A stretch of DNA of 33,700 nt from Mycolicibacterium houstonense (GTDB taxonomy: Bacteria > Actinomycetota > Actinomycetes > Mycobacteriales > Mycobacteriaceae): the NCBI RefSeq assembly GCF_900078665.2, contig NZ_LT546207.1:386399-420098 (forward strand). The letters are read 5' to 3'. Made by a program: the position numbers and the translations under genes. Below the pieces are notes generated by a model. The model made no database searches. It worked only from the letters and a program-made list of their open reading frames with translations, and was not told the origin of the DNA. This document shows, one piece after another, positions 1-8,317 of this stretch (position 1 is its first letter; each line of letters opens with the position of its first letter).

Positions 1-1
1 G

Positions 2-289
2 GCCCCCCATCGGGGCGGTGATGGGAGGGGGATGGGGGGGTAGGCGTTCCCCCATGGGGGGGATGCCCCGCTGCACCCGGCCCCGCCGCTCGGCGACGGT
101 GATGAGCGGGTCGAATGCCCGCCGGGCCGCGGCTACCGCGGCGTCGACGTCGGCGGTGTCGCCGTTGGGCACATGGCCGATCACGGCCTCGGTCGCCGGG
201 TCGACGACTTCGACAACACCACCGCCTTCACGAGAAGGTGCGGTCCACTGGCCGTCGATGAACAAGCGGTCGTGTTCGAAGGTGGGCAC
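2..289 (-). CDS. Aldehyde dehydrogenase, N-terminal part only, frame degenerates at the edge
   Basis: The frame opens with GTG at 289 after an AAGGA ribosome site and stays open to the window edge (96 codons). The first 60 or so residues are typical of the NAD(P)-dependent aldehyde dehydrogenase superfamily: an N-terminal LFIDGQW motif, a VVDPATE segment, IGHVPNG, and the helix AAVAAARRAFD. After about residue 60 the expected next helix is not recognisable and the translation becomes proline- and glycine-rich because of C-tracts. The gene is third in a minus-strand operon, 26 bases after the alcohol dehydrogenase, so it probably oxidises the aldehyde made by that enzyme to a carboxylic acid. 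The family call is firm for the N-terminus. Whether the gene is intact, truncated or misassembled beyond position 100 cannot be judged. Confidence 0.7.
   Translation of the reverse strand, partial: MPTFEHDRLFIDGQWTAPSREGGGVVEVVDPATEAVIGHVPNGDTADVDAAVAAARRAFDPLITVAERRGRVQRGIPPMGERLPPHPPPITAPMGG
12..40 (+). other. G-tract run with quadruplex-forming pattern at window edge
   Basis: Four runs of three or more G (12-15, 23-25, 27-31, 34-40) are separated by loops of 7, 1 and 2 bases, which satisfies the usual G-quadruplex search pattern. A 12-base palindrome of five C, AT, five G lies just after it at 49-60. The stretch is compositionally unlike the rest of the window and lies inside the reading frame of the partial aldehyde dehydrogenase on the other strand. 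It may be real, or it may be poor sequence at a contig end; the window alone cannot decide. Confidence 0.4.
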
Positions 290-315
290 GGTAGTCCTTA
301 CGTTCGTAGGCGGGC

Positions 316-1434
316 TCAGGGGATCAAGCTGGCGCGGACGTCGCGCTTGCCGTCGGCTGCGGCAAACGCCTCGTTGATGTCGTCCAACGAGTACGACGCC
401 GCGGCGAGTCGTTTGAACGGCACCTGGTGTTGATGGCGGTCGAGAAAGGTCAAGGCGCGGGACAGGACTGCCGGGTCATAGAGCGAGACCCCCACCATGG
501 TCTTGTTGGTGAAGACGAACCGCGACGGGTCGAACTCGAACGTCTTGCCGATGTTGATGTTGCCGATCTCGACGTAACGGCCGAATTGCGCGAGCATCTG
601 CAGTCCCTCCTCGATGGCTGCCGGGTGCCCGACGACTTCGACGACGACGTCGGCACCGTGGCCGTCGGTCAACGCGCGCACCGCCTTGGCCCGGTCCTTG
701 GGCGTGGAAACCTCGGTGAGGTCGATCACCGCGTCGGCTCCGAATTCTCGTGCCAATTCCAGTCGTTCGGTCACTCCGTCGATGGCGATCACGTTGGCCG
801 CCCCGCACGCCTTGGCCACCGCCACGGCATAGAGACCCAGCGCGCCGGCACCTTGGACCACGACGTGTTCGCCGAGTTGCAGGTTGACGCGCTCGAGGCC
901 GTACATCACTTGTGACAGTGCGCAGTTGGCACCCGCGGCGATGTCGTCGCTCACGCTGTCAGGGACCGTGTAGACCACGGCACCGGCGGGCAGCAGGTAG
1001 TAGTCTCCGTAGCCGCCGACGAAATAAGGCGGCTCGTCGGCGCGACCCAACATTGCCATCTTCAGGTTCAGACAGGCGTTGCGCCGCCCGGCAAGGCAGT
1101 TGCGGCACCGGTGGCAGCAGTAGAAGTACGGGAACACCACGCGGGTGCCCTCGTTCAACGGCTTGCCGTTGGAGTCTGCGTTCACTCCGTCGCCCAGCAC
1201 CTCGACGGCGCCGACCATCTCGTGGCCCAGCACGGTGGGCAGCTGCCCGCCCAGGCCTCGGGTGGCGAAGGTGCCGTGCCAGGCGTGCACATCTGACCCG
1301 CAGATGTTCGCCCGCAGAACCCGGATCAGTATCTCCCCGGGCCCGACCTCGGGCAGGGTGACGGTCTGGATCTGGAACGGCTTACCGGGTTCGTCGAACC
1401 GCGCGATGCGTCCGGTTCGAGAGGTGTTGGCCAC
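316..1434 (-). CDS. Zinc-dependent medium-chain alcohol dehydrogenase
   Basis: This 372-residue protein belongs to the zinc-containing MDR alcohol dehydrogenase family, which interconverts alcohols and aldehydes or ketones with NAD(P). The catalytic zinc site is visible as CGSD with Cys45 and as GHE with His71-Glu72. The structural zinc lobe is complete: Cys107, Cys110, Cys113 and Cys121 in the C-x2-C-x2-C-x7-C pattern. The nucleotide-binding GAGALG lies at 195-200. The start is GTG at 1434, preceded by GAAAGG. The gene begins 12 bases after the acyl-CoA synthetase stop and ends 26 bases before the aldehyde dehydrogenase, so the three are very likely one transcript. Context suggests oxidation of an alcohol released by ester or lactone cleavage. 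The substrate is unknown. Confidence 0.9.
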   Translation of the reverse strand: MANTSRTGRIARFDEPGKPFQIQTVTLPEVGPGEILIRVLRANICGSDVHAWHGTFATRGLGGQLPTVLGHEMVGAVEVLGDGVNADSNGKPLNEGTRVVFPYFYCCHRCRNCLAGRRNACLNLKMAMLGRADEPPYFVGGYGDYYLLPAGAVVYTVPDSVSDDIAAGANCALSQVMYGLERVNLQLGEHVVVQGAGALGLYAVAVAKACGAANVIAIDGVTERLELAREFGADAVIDLTEVSTPKDRAKAVRALTDGHGADVVVEVVGHPAAIEEGLQMLAQFGRYVEIGNINIGKTFEFDPSRFVFTNKTMVGVSLYDPAVLSRALTFLDRHQHQVPFKRLAAASYSLDDINEAFAAADGKRDVRASLIP

Positions 1435-1446
1435 GATGTGAACCTT

Positions 1447-3051
1447 TCAGTTGCTTGGGAATTCGAGGCTGAACCGCTGCCGCAGATCGCGCTTGAGCAG
1501 TTTGCCGCTGGGGTTCTTCGGCAGGGAGTCGACGAAGAACACCTGTTTGGGGGTCTTGAAGCCGGCGAGGTGGTCGCGACAGTGACGCAAGATGTCTTCT
1601 TCGGTCAGGCTGGAGCCGGCCCGGGGCACCACCGCGGCGACCACGGCCTCCACCCAGACCGGGTGGGCCACACCGAAGACTGCGACTTCCTCGATGCCGC
1701 TGTGCCGGTAGAGGACTTCTTCGACTTCGCGGCTGGCGACGTTCTCGCCACCGCTCTTGATCATGTCCTTCTTGCGGTCGACGACGTGCAGCAGGCCGTG
1801 TTCGTCGTAGAAGCCCAGGTCGCCGGAATGAAACCAGCCGCCGGCGAAGGCCTGGGCGGTCTTGTCTTGGTCGTCGAGGTAGCCCAGCATCAGATGCGGA
1901 CTGCGGTGGGCGATTTCGCCGACGGTGCCCGGCTCAACCGGCACGTCGTTGTCGTCGAGGATCACGGTTTCGACGTTGACCACGGGACGGCCCGCCGCCC
2001 CGGCGTGTGCATCCTGCTCGGCGGGGCCCAGGGCCGAGGCCAGGGGAGCCATTTCGGTCTGGCCGTAGAAGTTCCACAGTCGCAGATTGGGAAGGCGCCT
2101 GCGCATCTCGTGCAGGATCTCGGTGGGCATCGGGGAGGCCCCGTAGTACCCCTTGCGCAGACTGGACAGGTCCACCTCGTCGAACACCGGACTGCGCAGC
2201 AGGCTGATCCACACTGTCGGTGGGGCAAAGTAATTCGTGACCCCGTGTCGCTCGATCGCGCGTAGCACCAAGTCCGGGTCCGGCCGCGGCAGAATGATGC
2301 TGGTGGCTCCGAGATAGATGTCGGTGGCCAGAAAGTTGTCCAGCTGGGCACAGTGATACAGCGGCAGGGAATGGATTTCGACATCATCGCCGGACATGGA
2401 CCCGGCCACGATGGTGCTGATGTACTGCCACATCAAGCTGCGGCTGCTGTGCATCACACCCTTGGGCCGGGATTCGGTGCCGCTGGTGTACATCACCCGC
2501 AGCAGCTGATCGTCATCGATCCGGCAGTCGGGAACGTCCGCGGTGGTGGTGAGCCATTCGGCGAAATCAGGCCAGCCGCCGGGGCACGACTGACCGGGAT
2601 GGACGAGTGCCGCCCTGGTGCGGACCCCCGTCCCCGCTGTCATAGCCTGTTCGGCCACCGGGATCAGGTCCGCCTCGACGATGAAGCCGGCGGCGCGGCT
2701 GTGGCCGAGGATGTAGGAAATCTCTTCTGCCGTCAGCATGAAATTGATGGGAACCAGCACCACTCCGGCGCGGGCCGTCGCGAACGCCAACACGGCGTAC
2801 TGCCAGCAATTGCGGGATAACAGGACCACCCGGTCTCCGGGTGACAAACCGTTGTCGTGCAGCGCGGCGGCGGCCCGGTCCACCAGCTGATCGAACTCAG
2901 CGAAGCTGAGAACGACGTCTCCATCGATGATGGCGGTCTTGTCAGGTTGCTTGCGGGCCGACCGGCGTGGGATGTCGGCGAGGCTATGACTACGAGCCCG
3001 GGCGATGACGGCGGCGAGGTCGTCGGTATGCATGGGCCGCAGGGTAGGCAT
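1447..3051 (-). CDS. Acyl-CoA synthetase (AMP-binding, FadD-like)
   Basis: The 534-residue product is an ANL-superfamily adenylate-forming ligase that activates a carboxylic acid with ATP and joins it to CoA. Visible motifs are the P-loop YTSGTESRPKG (188-198), YGQTE, the hinge region GWFHSGDLG followed by DRKKDMIKSGGEN, and the catalytic lysine near 517 in PKNPSGK. Length and motif order fit a complete enzyme. The reading frame extends upstream to 3684, but that part is antisense to the monooxygenase gene and has no family features. ATG at 3051 or 3033 are the plausible starts, neither with a strong ribosome site. It is the first gene of a minus-strand operon with the alcohol and aldehyde dehydrogenases and diverges from the monooxygenase across 85 bases. 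It probably activates the acid produced by those dehydrogenases. Confidence 0.9.
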   Translation of the reverse strand: MPTLRPMHTDDLAAVIARARSHSLADIPRRSARKQPDKTAIIDGDVVLSFAEFDQLVDRAAAALHDNGLSPGDRVVLLSRNCWQYAVLAFATARAGVVLVPINFMLTAEEISYILGHSRAAGFIVEADLIPVAEQAMTAGTGVRTRAALVHPGQSCPGGWPDFAEWLTTTADVPDCRIDDDQLLRVMYTSGTESRPKGVMHSSRSLMWQYISTIVAGSMSGDDVEIHSLPLYHCAQLDNFLATDIYLGATSIILPRPDPDLVLRAIERHGVTNYFAPPTVWISLLRSPVFDEVDLSSLRKGYYGASPMPTEILHEMRRRLPNLRLWNFYGQTEMAPLASALGPAEQDAHAGAAGRPVVNVETVILDDNDVPVEPGTVGEIAHRSPHLMLGYLDDQDKTAQAFAGGWFHSGDLGFYDEHGLLHVVDRKKDMIKSGGENVASREVEEVLYRHSGIEEVAVFGVAHPVWVEAVVAAVVPRAGSSLTEEDILRHCRDHLAGFKTPKQVFFVDSLPKNPSGKLLKRDLRQRFSLEFPSN

Positions 3052-3106
3052 GAGACTGCCCGGCGCGGTGGTTCGTCTCCCGCTCAGTAGACAGGGTGGG
3101 GGCGGA

Positions 3107-3124
3107 CGGAGGCCAGATCCTCCG
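3107..3124 (+). promoter_or_regulatory. Small inverted repeat in the divergent promoter region
   Basis: CGGAGG and CCTCCG form a perfect 6-base inverted repeat with a 6-base loop, ending 12 bases before the monooxygenase ATG. The left arm resembles a ribosome binding site, so in the transcript the stem could hide it; equally it could be a repressor site or chance. It lies in the 85-base gap shared with the acyl-CoA synthetase operon. Confidence 0.2.
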
Positions 3125-3136
3125 ATACTCGAACCC

Positions 3137-5062
3137 ATGACGGCTACCACCGAATTCTCGTCACTCGCGGATCGCGCCCCAGACCCTGACACCTTGCGCG
3201 GACACCTGCTGGAGGCCGATCCCGGTGTCCTGGTCGCGGTGCTGGCGCAGATGACCGGGGATACGTCGGTCATCGACCGGTACGCCGCCAAGATCGACCA
3301 CGTTCCCGACCCGCCCGAGCGGTCCGGAACGACCGACCGACAGACCGCCGAGACGCTGGCCGAGGAGATCATCGCCGCGCTCGGCCGCCCACGCCCGGCC
3401 GAAGCGCTTCCCATAGACGATCGCGGGTTCTTCGCCCGTCTGTTGCCGATCGCGCTGGGCAGTGCGGTCGATGACGAGCACGTGGATCTACTGCTCGAAC
3501 AAGGCGGTTTCCGGCCGTCACACCCGACGCTCCCGCGCACCACGCCGATTCCGTCGTCCACCACCGTCGCGATCATCGGCGCCGGTATCGCAGGTATCGC
3601 AGTCGCCCTGGCCGCTGCCGAAGAGGGCGTGCGGTTCGAGATCTTCGACCGCAACGATGAGGTCGGCGGTACCTGGCTGACCACAACGTATCCGGGTATC
3701 GGCGTGGATACCCCGTCGGCGTACTACTCCCTGTCGCGTGAGGTGAACCCGGACTGGTCGAATTACTACCCCCAGGGTGCGGAGTACCAGGACTACCTGG
3801 TCTCGCTGGCCGACAAGCACGATCTGCGTCGCCACATCCGCTTCAACACCGAGGTCGAGGCGTTGTGGTGGGACGAGGAGCGCGGGCAGTGGGAGATCCA
3901 CTCCCGCTCTGCCGATGGCGCGCAGAGCATCGACCACGCCACGGTTGTCGTCACGGCGGCCGGCTACCTGAACCGTCCGCGATTCCCCGATATCTCGGGA
4001 CGAAACACCTTCGGCGGCATCAGCATTCACTCCGCGCAGTGGGACTCTGCGCTCGATCTGGCAGGCAAGAAGGTCGCGGTGATCGGCGCGGGCTGCACGG
4101 CAGTCCAGATTGTCGATGCCTGTGTCGACGAGGTAGAGCACCTCACGGTGTTCCAGCGTCAGCCCCACTGGGTCGCTCCCCGTAAGCGCTTGTCCGACGA
4201 GGTCCCGGAGCACCGTCGCTACCTGGGGCGGGTGTTGCCTTACTACGCGATGTGGCATCGGCTCAAGTCGTACTGGGGCACCGCTGACAACAACTACCCG
4301 GTGATCCTGCAGGACCCCGAATGGTCCAAGACTCATCTGTCGATCTCGCCGGCCAACGATGTGCTGCTGCAGATGTGCCGGGACTATATCGAGCGGATGT
4401 TCGGCGCCGGAACGGAATTGGCGAAGAAGGTCACCCCGGATTTCGCTCCCTACGGCAAGCGGATCATTCGAGACCCGGGCGGCTACTACGCCGCGCTGAC
4501 CCGCGACCACGTGGACGTCGAAGCCAGTGAACCCGCGGCGATCAACGAGCGCGGCATCGTCACGGCCGACGGGCGGCAGATCGATCTCGACGTCATCATC
4601 TACGCCACCGGTTACCACCTGGATTTCCTGTCCACGGTCGATATCCGCGGCCGCGACGGCAAGACACTCGTCGAGGAGTGGGGCGACAGCCCCCGCGCGT
4701 ACCGAGGCGGCACGGTCCCGGGATTCCCGAATCTGTTCATCACCTCGGCCCCCAACTACAGCCCGGGGCATGGCGCGGGCGCCAATTTCTCGATGGAAGT
4801 GCTGGCGCACTACATCATGGAGTGCCTGCAACTGATGGCGTTGCGTGGGGCCTCGACGATGGAAGTCACCCAGGCGGCCTACGAGGATTACGTCGACGGG
4901 ATCGACCAGACCATGCAGGGCACCGTCTGGTGCCACACCCCCAACGCCCACACCTACTACCGGTCGGGGTCCGGGCGCGTCGTGGTGGCCACGCCGTACC
5001 GGTTGGTGGACCTCTGGCACCAGCATCGGGCGCCGATCGAAGAGGATTTCGTTCTCCGATGA
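3137..5062 (+). CDS. Baeyer-Villiger-type FAD monooxygenase with N-terminal extension
   Basis: The 641-residue flavoprotein shows the Baeyer-Villiger monooxygenase fingerprint F-x-G-x3-H-x3-W-D at 292-303, between two dinucleotide-binding motifs: GAGIAG (148-153, FAD) and GAGCTA (317-322, NADPH). Such enzymes insert oxygen beside a ketone carbonyl to give an ester or lactone. Some 140 residues precede the first Rossmann motif. This, and the total length, match the 4-hydroxyacetophenone monooxygenase subtype rather than the shorter cyclohexanone type; that comparison is from memory. ATG at 3137 is chosen because upstream codons belong to the divergent promoter region. The stop overlaps the next ATG by four bases, coupling it to a short-chain dehydrogenase that may make its ketone substrate. 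The substrate itself is unknown. Confidence 0.88.
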   Translation: MTATTEFSSLADRAPDPDTLRGHLLEADPGVLVAVLAQMTGDTSVIDRYAAKIDHVPDPPERSGTTDRQTAETLAEEIIAALGRPRPAEALPIDDRGFFARLLPIALGSAVDDEHVDLLLEQGGFRPSHPTLPRTTPIPSSTTVAIIGAGIAGIAVALAAAEEGVRFEIFDRNDEVGGTWLTTTYPGIGVDTPSAYYSLSREVNPDWSNYYPQGAEYQDYLVSLADKHDLRRHIRFNTEVEALWWDEERGQWEIHSRSADGAQSIDHATVVVTAAGYLNRPRFPDISGRNTFGGISIHSAQWDSALDLAGKKVAVIGAGCTAVQIVDACVDEVEHLTVFQRQPHWVAPRKRLSDEVPEHRRYLGRVLPYYAMWHRLKSYWGTADNNYPVILQDPEWSKTHLSISPANDVLLQMCRDYIERMFGAGTELAKKVTPDFAPYGKRIIRDPGGYYAALTRDHVDVEASEPAAINERGIVTADGRQIDLDVIIYATGYHLDFLSTVDIRGRDGKTLVEEWGDSPRAYRGGTVPGFPNLFITSAPNYSPGHGAGANFSMEVLAHYIMECLQLMALRGASTMEVTQAAYEDYVDGIDQTMQGTVWCHTPNAHTYYRSGSGRVVVATPYRLVDLWHQHRAPIEEDFVLR

Positions 5063-5946
5063 GCCAGATACTTTCCGGCAAGACGGCGTTGGTGACCGGC
5101 AGCAGCAGGGGGATCGGCCGAGCGATCGCGCAACGGCTGGCGGCAGAAGGTGCGACGGTCGCGGTGACCGCCCGTGCCTACACCCCGACACCGTCCACCC
5201 GGGCCGGGGTCACCGAGGCGATCCCCGGCACGATCGACGAAACCATCGCGCTCATCGAGCAGGCGGGCGGGTCGGCTTTCGGGCTGGCCGCCGATCTGGA
5301 GGACAGCGCCGCTCGTGACGGCCTCGTCGAGGCAGTGGTCGAGCGCACGGGCCGGCTCGACATTCTGGTCAACAACGCCGGTTATGCCGACTATTCGGTC
5401 GTCGAGGACATGGCGATCGAGACCTTCGACCGCACGGTGGAGCATTACCTGAAGACGCCGTTTGCGCTGACGAAAGCGGCTGTGCCGCATATGCGTTCTC
5501 ACGGAGCCGGCTGGATCGTCAACATCGGCTCGGTGACCGGCGTGGCACCCGTCCGGCCCTACCGGGACTACAACAAAACCGCGGGAGACGTGATCTACGC
5601 GTCGTGCAAGGCCGCGCTGCACCGCTTCACCCAGGGGGTGGCCGCCGAACTGCTCGATGCCAACATCGCGGTGAACTGCGTCGGACCGTCGACGGCGGTG
5701 CGGACACCCGGCGCTGCGTCGCTGATACCGGACACCTTTCCGACCGAACCCGTTGAGTACCTGGCCGAAACGGTGCTGGCGATGTGTCACCTGCCTGCCG
5801 CGGAACGGACAGGGCTGGTGGCATTCAGCCTGCACTACCCGTGGTCGCAGCAGCTTCCGGTGCACACGCTGGACGGCGGTACGGTATTGCCGCCGCTGCA
5901 GCCACCGGCCGCGGCGAATCCGAACATCCTGCCTGCGGGGGTCTAG
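5059..5946 (+). CDS. Short-chain dehydrogenase/reductase
   Basis: This 295-residue classical SDR carries the cofactor motif TGSSRGIG (13-20), NNAG (105-108), the catalytic Ser158 and the Tyr180-x3-Lys184 pair. It is somewhat longer than the usual 250 residues, with an insertion after the first beta strand (about residues 40-60) and a longer C-terminal tail ending in a proline- and alanine-rich segment. It starts inside the stop of the monooxygenase (ATGA overlap), so the two are translated together. The simplest reading is that it oxidises an alcohol to the ketone used by the monooxygenase, or reduces a product of it. The family is certain, the substrate is not. Confidence 0.9.
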   Translation: MSQILSGKTALVTGSSRGIGRAIAQRLAAEGATVAVTARAYTPTPSTRAGVTEAIPGTIDETIALIEQAGGSAFGLAADLEDSAARDGLVEAVVERTGRLDILVNNAGYADYSVVEDMAIETFDRTVEHYLKTPFALTKAAVPHMRSHGAGWIVNIGSVTGVAPVRPYRDYNKTAGDVIYASCKAALHRFTQGVAAELLDANIAVNCVGPSTAVRTPGAASLIPDTFPTEPVEYLAETVLAMCHLPAAERTGLVAFSLHYPWSQQLPVHTLDGGTVLPPLQPPAAANPNILPAGV

Positions 5947-5990
5947 GCGGCGTCCGGCGTTTTGTCGGTGGTCGGTGCGATGATGGTGTC

Positions 5991-7226
5991 ATGTCCAGCG
6001 CCGCAGCATCTTTGGCCACCGGGGCGACTCCGTGTGAGCGGCTGGAGATGTTGTTCGCCGAACTCGCCGAGTTGACCGGGCAGCGCAATGCGATCGACGG
6101 CCGCATCGTGGACATCGTGGCGGAGATCGACCGTGACGAACTTTGCGGTATGACCGGAGCCCGCTCGGTACCGGCGATGGTGGCCTGGAAAACCGGTGTC
6201 TCACCGGCCAACGCCGAAACGCTGGTGGCTGTGGCGCGGCGTCGTGAAGAATTCCCCCATTGCACCGACGCCCTGCGTGACGGCCGGCTGTCACTGGACC
6301 AGGTCGGCGTGCTGGCCAAGCGCGCCGCGAACGGTTCGGACATGCACTATGCCCAATTGGCCGAACATGCCACCGTGCAGCAGCTACGCACCGCGGTCAA
6401 GCTCGAACCACGCCCCGAACCGGGGCCGAAACCAGAACCGCCGCGGTCTTTCACCAGAATCGAGGGCGACGGGTACACCACCTACAAGATCCGGTTGCCA
6501 CGCCTGGAAGCAGCGAAGTTCGACGCCGGCATGCACTCACACCGCGATGCCCTGGTTGCCGACTGGAAACGCGACCACGAGGCAGGCGATGAGCAGGCGC
6601 CGCCGTTCCCCGACAATGTCGATGCCTTCATGAGCTTGGTCGAGACGGGCTGGGATGCCGACGCGGCGCGCCGCCCCCACGGCCAACACACCACCGTGGC
6701 GGTACATCTGAACCTCGCAGACCGCATCGCTGCCCTCCACCTCGGTCCGGTCCTGACCGATGAGGAGCGCCAGTATTTGCTGTGCGATGCCATCTGCGAG
6801 GTATGGCTGGAACGCAATGGCCAACCCCTCGGCGTGGGCCGGGCCACCCGCACAATCAGCCGCCGGCTGCGCCGCGCCCTGGAGCACCGCGACCATTGCT
6901 GTGTGGTGCCCGGCTGCGGAGCCACCCGTGGCCTGCATGCCCACCACATCGTGCACTGGGAAGACGGCGGTGTCACCGAGCTGTCCAACCTGGTGTTGGT
7001 GTGTCCTTACCATCACCGGGCCCACCACCGCGGGCTGATCACCATCACTGGGCCCGCCGATCAACTCCGGGTCACCGACCAAGCCGGGCGCACACTGCAT
7101 TCCGGGTCGCTGGCCCGCCCGCCAACTGCGGGGCCACCCGACGTCCCGCCCTACCGCGGGCCCTCCGGGGAACGCGTCGACTGGTGGTGGTACACGCCCT
7201 TCGAACCACCACCGACCGCCGCCTAG
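5991..7226 (+). CDS. DUF222 / HNH endonuclease domain protein (13E12 repeat type)
   Basis: The 411-residue protein has the N-terminal DUF222 type of region (ERLEMLFAELAEL, then a helical stretch containing TGARSVPAMVAW) and a C-terminal HNH nuclease module at about 303-347. The module shows paired cysteines CVVPGC, the core AHHIVHWEDGG, and CPYHHRAHH. This is the family known in mycobacteria as 13E12 repeat proteins, which occur in many copies per genome and whose role is not settled. The start is ATG at 5991. The gene sits between catabolic genes with which it has no functional link, 44 bases after the SDR, and ends ten bases before a convergent gene. It may be a mobile or repetitive element inserted in the cluster. 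The tail is proline-rich. Confidence 0.88.
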   Translation: MSSAAASLATGATPCERLEMLFAELAELTGQRNAIDGRIVDIVAEIDRDELCGMTGARSVPAMVAWKTGVSPANAETLVAVARRREEFPHCTDALRDGRLSLDQVGVLAKRAANGSDMHYAQLAEHATVQQLRTAVKLEPRPEPGPKPEPPRSFTRIEGDGYTTYKIRLPRLEAAKFDAGMHSHRDALVADWKRDHEAGDEQAPPFPDNVDAFMSLVETGWDADAARRPHGQHTTVAVHLNLADRIAALHLGPVLTDEERQYLLCDAICEVWLERNGQPLGVGRATRTISRRLRRALEHRDHCCVVPGCGATRGLHAHHIVHWEDGGVTELSNLVLVCPYHHRAHHRGLITITGPADQLRVTDQAGRTLHSGSLARPPTAGPPDVPPYRGPSGERVDWWWYTPFEPPPTAA

Positions 7227-7236
7227 CCCGGAGGGC

Positions 7237-8217
7237 TCAGGCGAGCACCGGGCCGGGCAAGCCACAGAAGCTGTGGCACACGCGGTCTCGGACGATCATG
7301 TCGGTGGTCTCCGGGTCGAACCAGCGGTCGACCACGGCCCAATGGATCGGATGCATGAGGTAGGGGCCCATGAGGCCGTCGACGTCGATGAATTCCTGTT
7401 CGAAGACGTGGGTCCACTCGCTGGTGCCGATAGCCTGCTCGACCCGGCTCAGCTGCCAGGCGGAGATGGTCGAGACATACCGCGGCATCATCGCGAGCTC
7501 GCGTTCGAATGACGCGACGGTGTCGGCCTCGACGTCATCTGGCACGCGCAACAGTAGCGCCCGGTACACGGTGCCGCTGCCGCGGCGAACCGGAGCTCCC
7601 CGATAGGTCGCGCCGTTGACTCGCGAGATCGCCGGGTCGCCCAGTACATCGTCGAAATCGCTTCTTTCCCAGGACTGTTGGGTGTCGAACCGTAGATGGA
7701 CCAGAATGTCGCCACCGTTGCGGGATCCCGGCAACGTCGGCTCGACCAGTGTCCGCAACGCGCCGCTGCGGTCGGCGGCAGCACGAAGCGCGCTCAGGAC
7801 ACGGCCGCGTTCGGACTCGGCGACGTCGACCAGGCGGGTGACGCCGAGCGTTGCTGTACTGGCCGATGTGCCGGCCGATGTGGGTGTGTCGCTGTCGACG
7901 TTATCGGCGGCGGACGCCACATTGCGGCTACGCTCCACGACCAGATCGGCGACGCCCACCCACCACTGCGCGATGGAGGGGTCGGGACGACCCTGCCAGG
8001 TCATCTGCCACCAGGCCTGTGCACTCGGCAGTGTCCAGGTGATCGTGACGGTGTTGGACCGGTCGTCGAACCAGATGGGCGGGCTGACCAGGACGTCGCG
8101 CAACGCCATGCCGCGCCGACGGGCGCCCGGGGCATACCCGGCCAGGTAGGCGTCGATGAACTTCTGCGCACAGCCTGGCGCGGTGACCACCCGATCGATG
8201 ACGAAAACCTCAGCCAT
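7237..8217 (-). CDS. Uncharacterised protein, probably three ferredoxin-like (Dabb/EthD-type) domains
   Basis: I do not recognise a specific family for the whole 326-residue protein. Residues from about 216 to the end look like a stress-responsive A/B-barrel (Dabb) domain: a first strand YRALLLRVP, a helix, then a second half with VFEQEFIDVDGL and YLMHPIHWAVV. Residues 1-105 and 118-215 show a similar strand-helix-strand rhythm, so it may be a threefold repeat of the fold. A low-complexity Ser/Thr/Ala linker lies near 105-118. There is no signal peptide and no membrane segment. It is transcribed alone, divergent from the flavin oxidoreductase gene. Dabb-type proteins in catabolic clusters are sometimes small isomerases or cyclases, but nothing here shows a catalytic residue. 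No function is proposed. Confidence 0.75.
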   Translation of the reverse strand: MAEVFVIDRVVTAPGCAQKFIDAYLAGYAPGARRRGMALRDVLVSPPIWFDDRSNTVTITWTLPSAQAWWQMTWQGRPDPSIAQWWVGVADLVVERSRNVASAADNVDSDTPTSAGTSASTATLGVTRLVDVAESERGRVLSALRAAADRSGALRTLVEPTLPGSRNGGDILVHLRFDTQQSWERSDFDDVLGDPAISRVNGATYRGAPVRRGSGTVYRALLLRVPDDVEADTVASFERELAMMPRYVSTISAWQLSRVEQAIGTSEWTHVFEQEFIDVDGLMGPYLMHPIHWAVVDRWFDPETTDMIVRDRVCHSFCGLPGPVLA

Positions 8218-8223
8218 GACGCG

Positions 8224-8229
8224 AGATTA
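8224..8229 (-). promoter_or_regulatory. Possible -10 element of a leaderless transcript
   Basis: On the minus strand TAATCT fits the mycobacterial -10 pattern TANNNT and ends six bases before the ATG at 8217. No ribosome site is visible in front of that ATG. Together these suggest a transcript starting at or beside the initiation codon, which is common in mycobacteria. The six-base match could arise by chance. Confidence 0.3.
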
Positions 8230-8317
8230 CGACCGCCCACCGCGACGCACGGGCCGCGATCCCGGTCATTGGGAATCCACCGTTGACGGCAGGGGAGGGC
8301 AGCGCGAAGGTGTGCCG

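Noticed and set aside
3052..3684. N-terminal extension of the acyl-CoA synthetase frame
   Set aside because: The additional 211 codons overlap the monooxygenase gene in antisense and precede the normal start of the family.
3518..5191. A 557-codon open frame on the minus strand opposite the Baeyer-Villiger monooxygenase
   Set aside because: It is antisense to a gene with clear motifs, has no recognisable domain and is rich in Arg, Val and His, as is typical for the reverse frame of GC-rich coding DNA.
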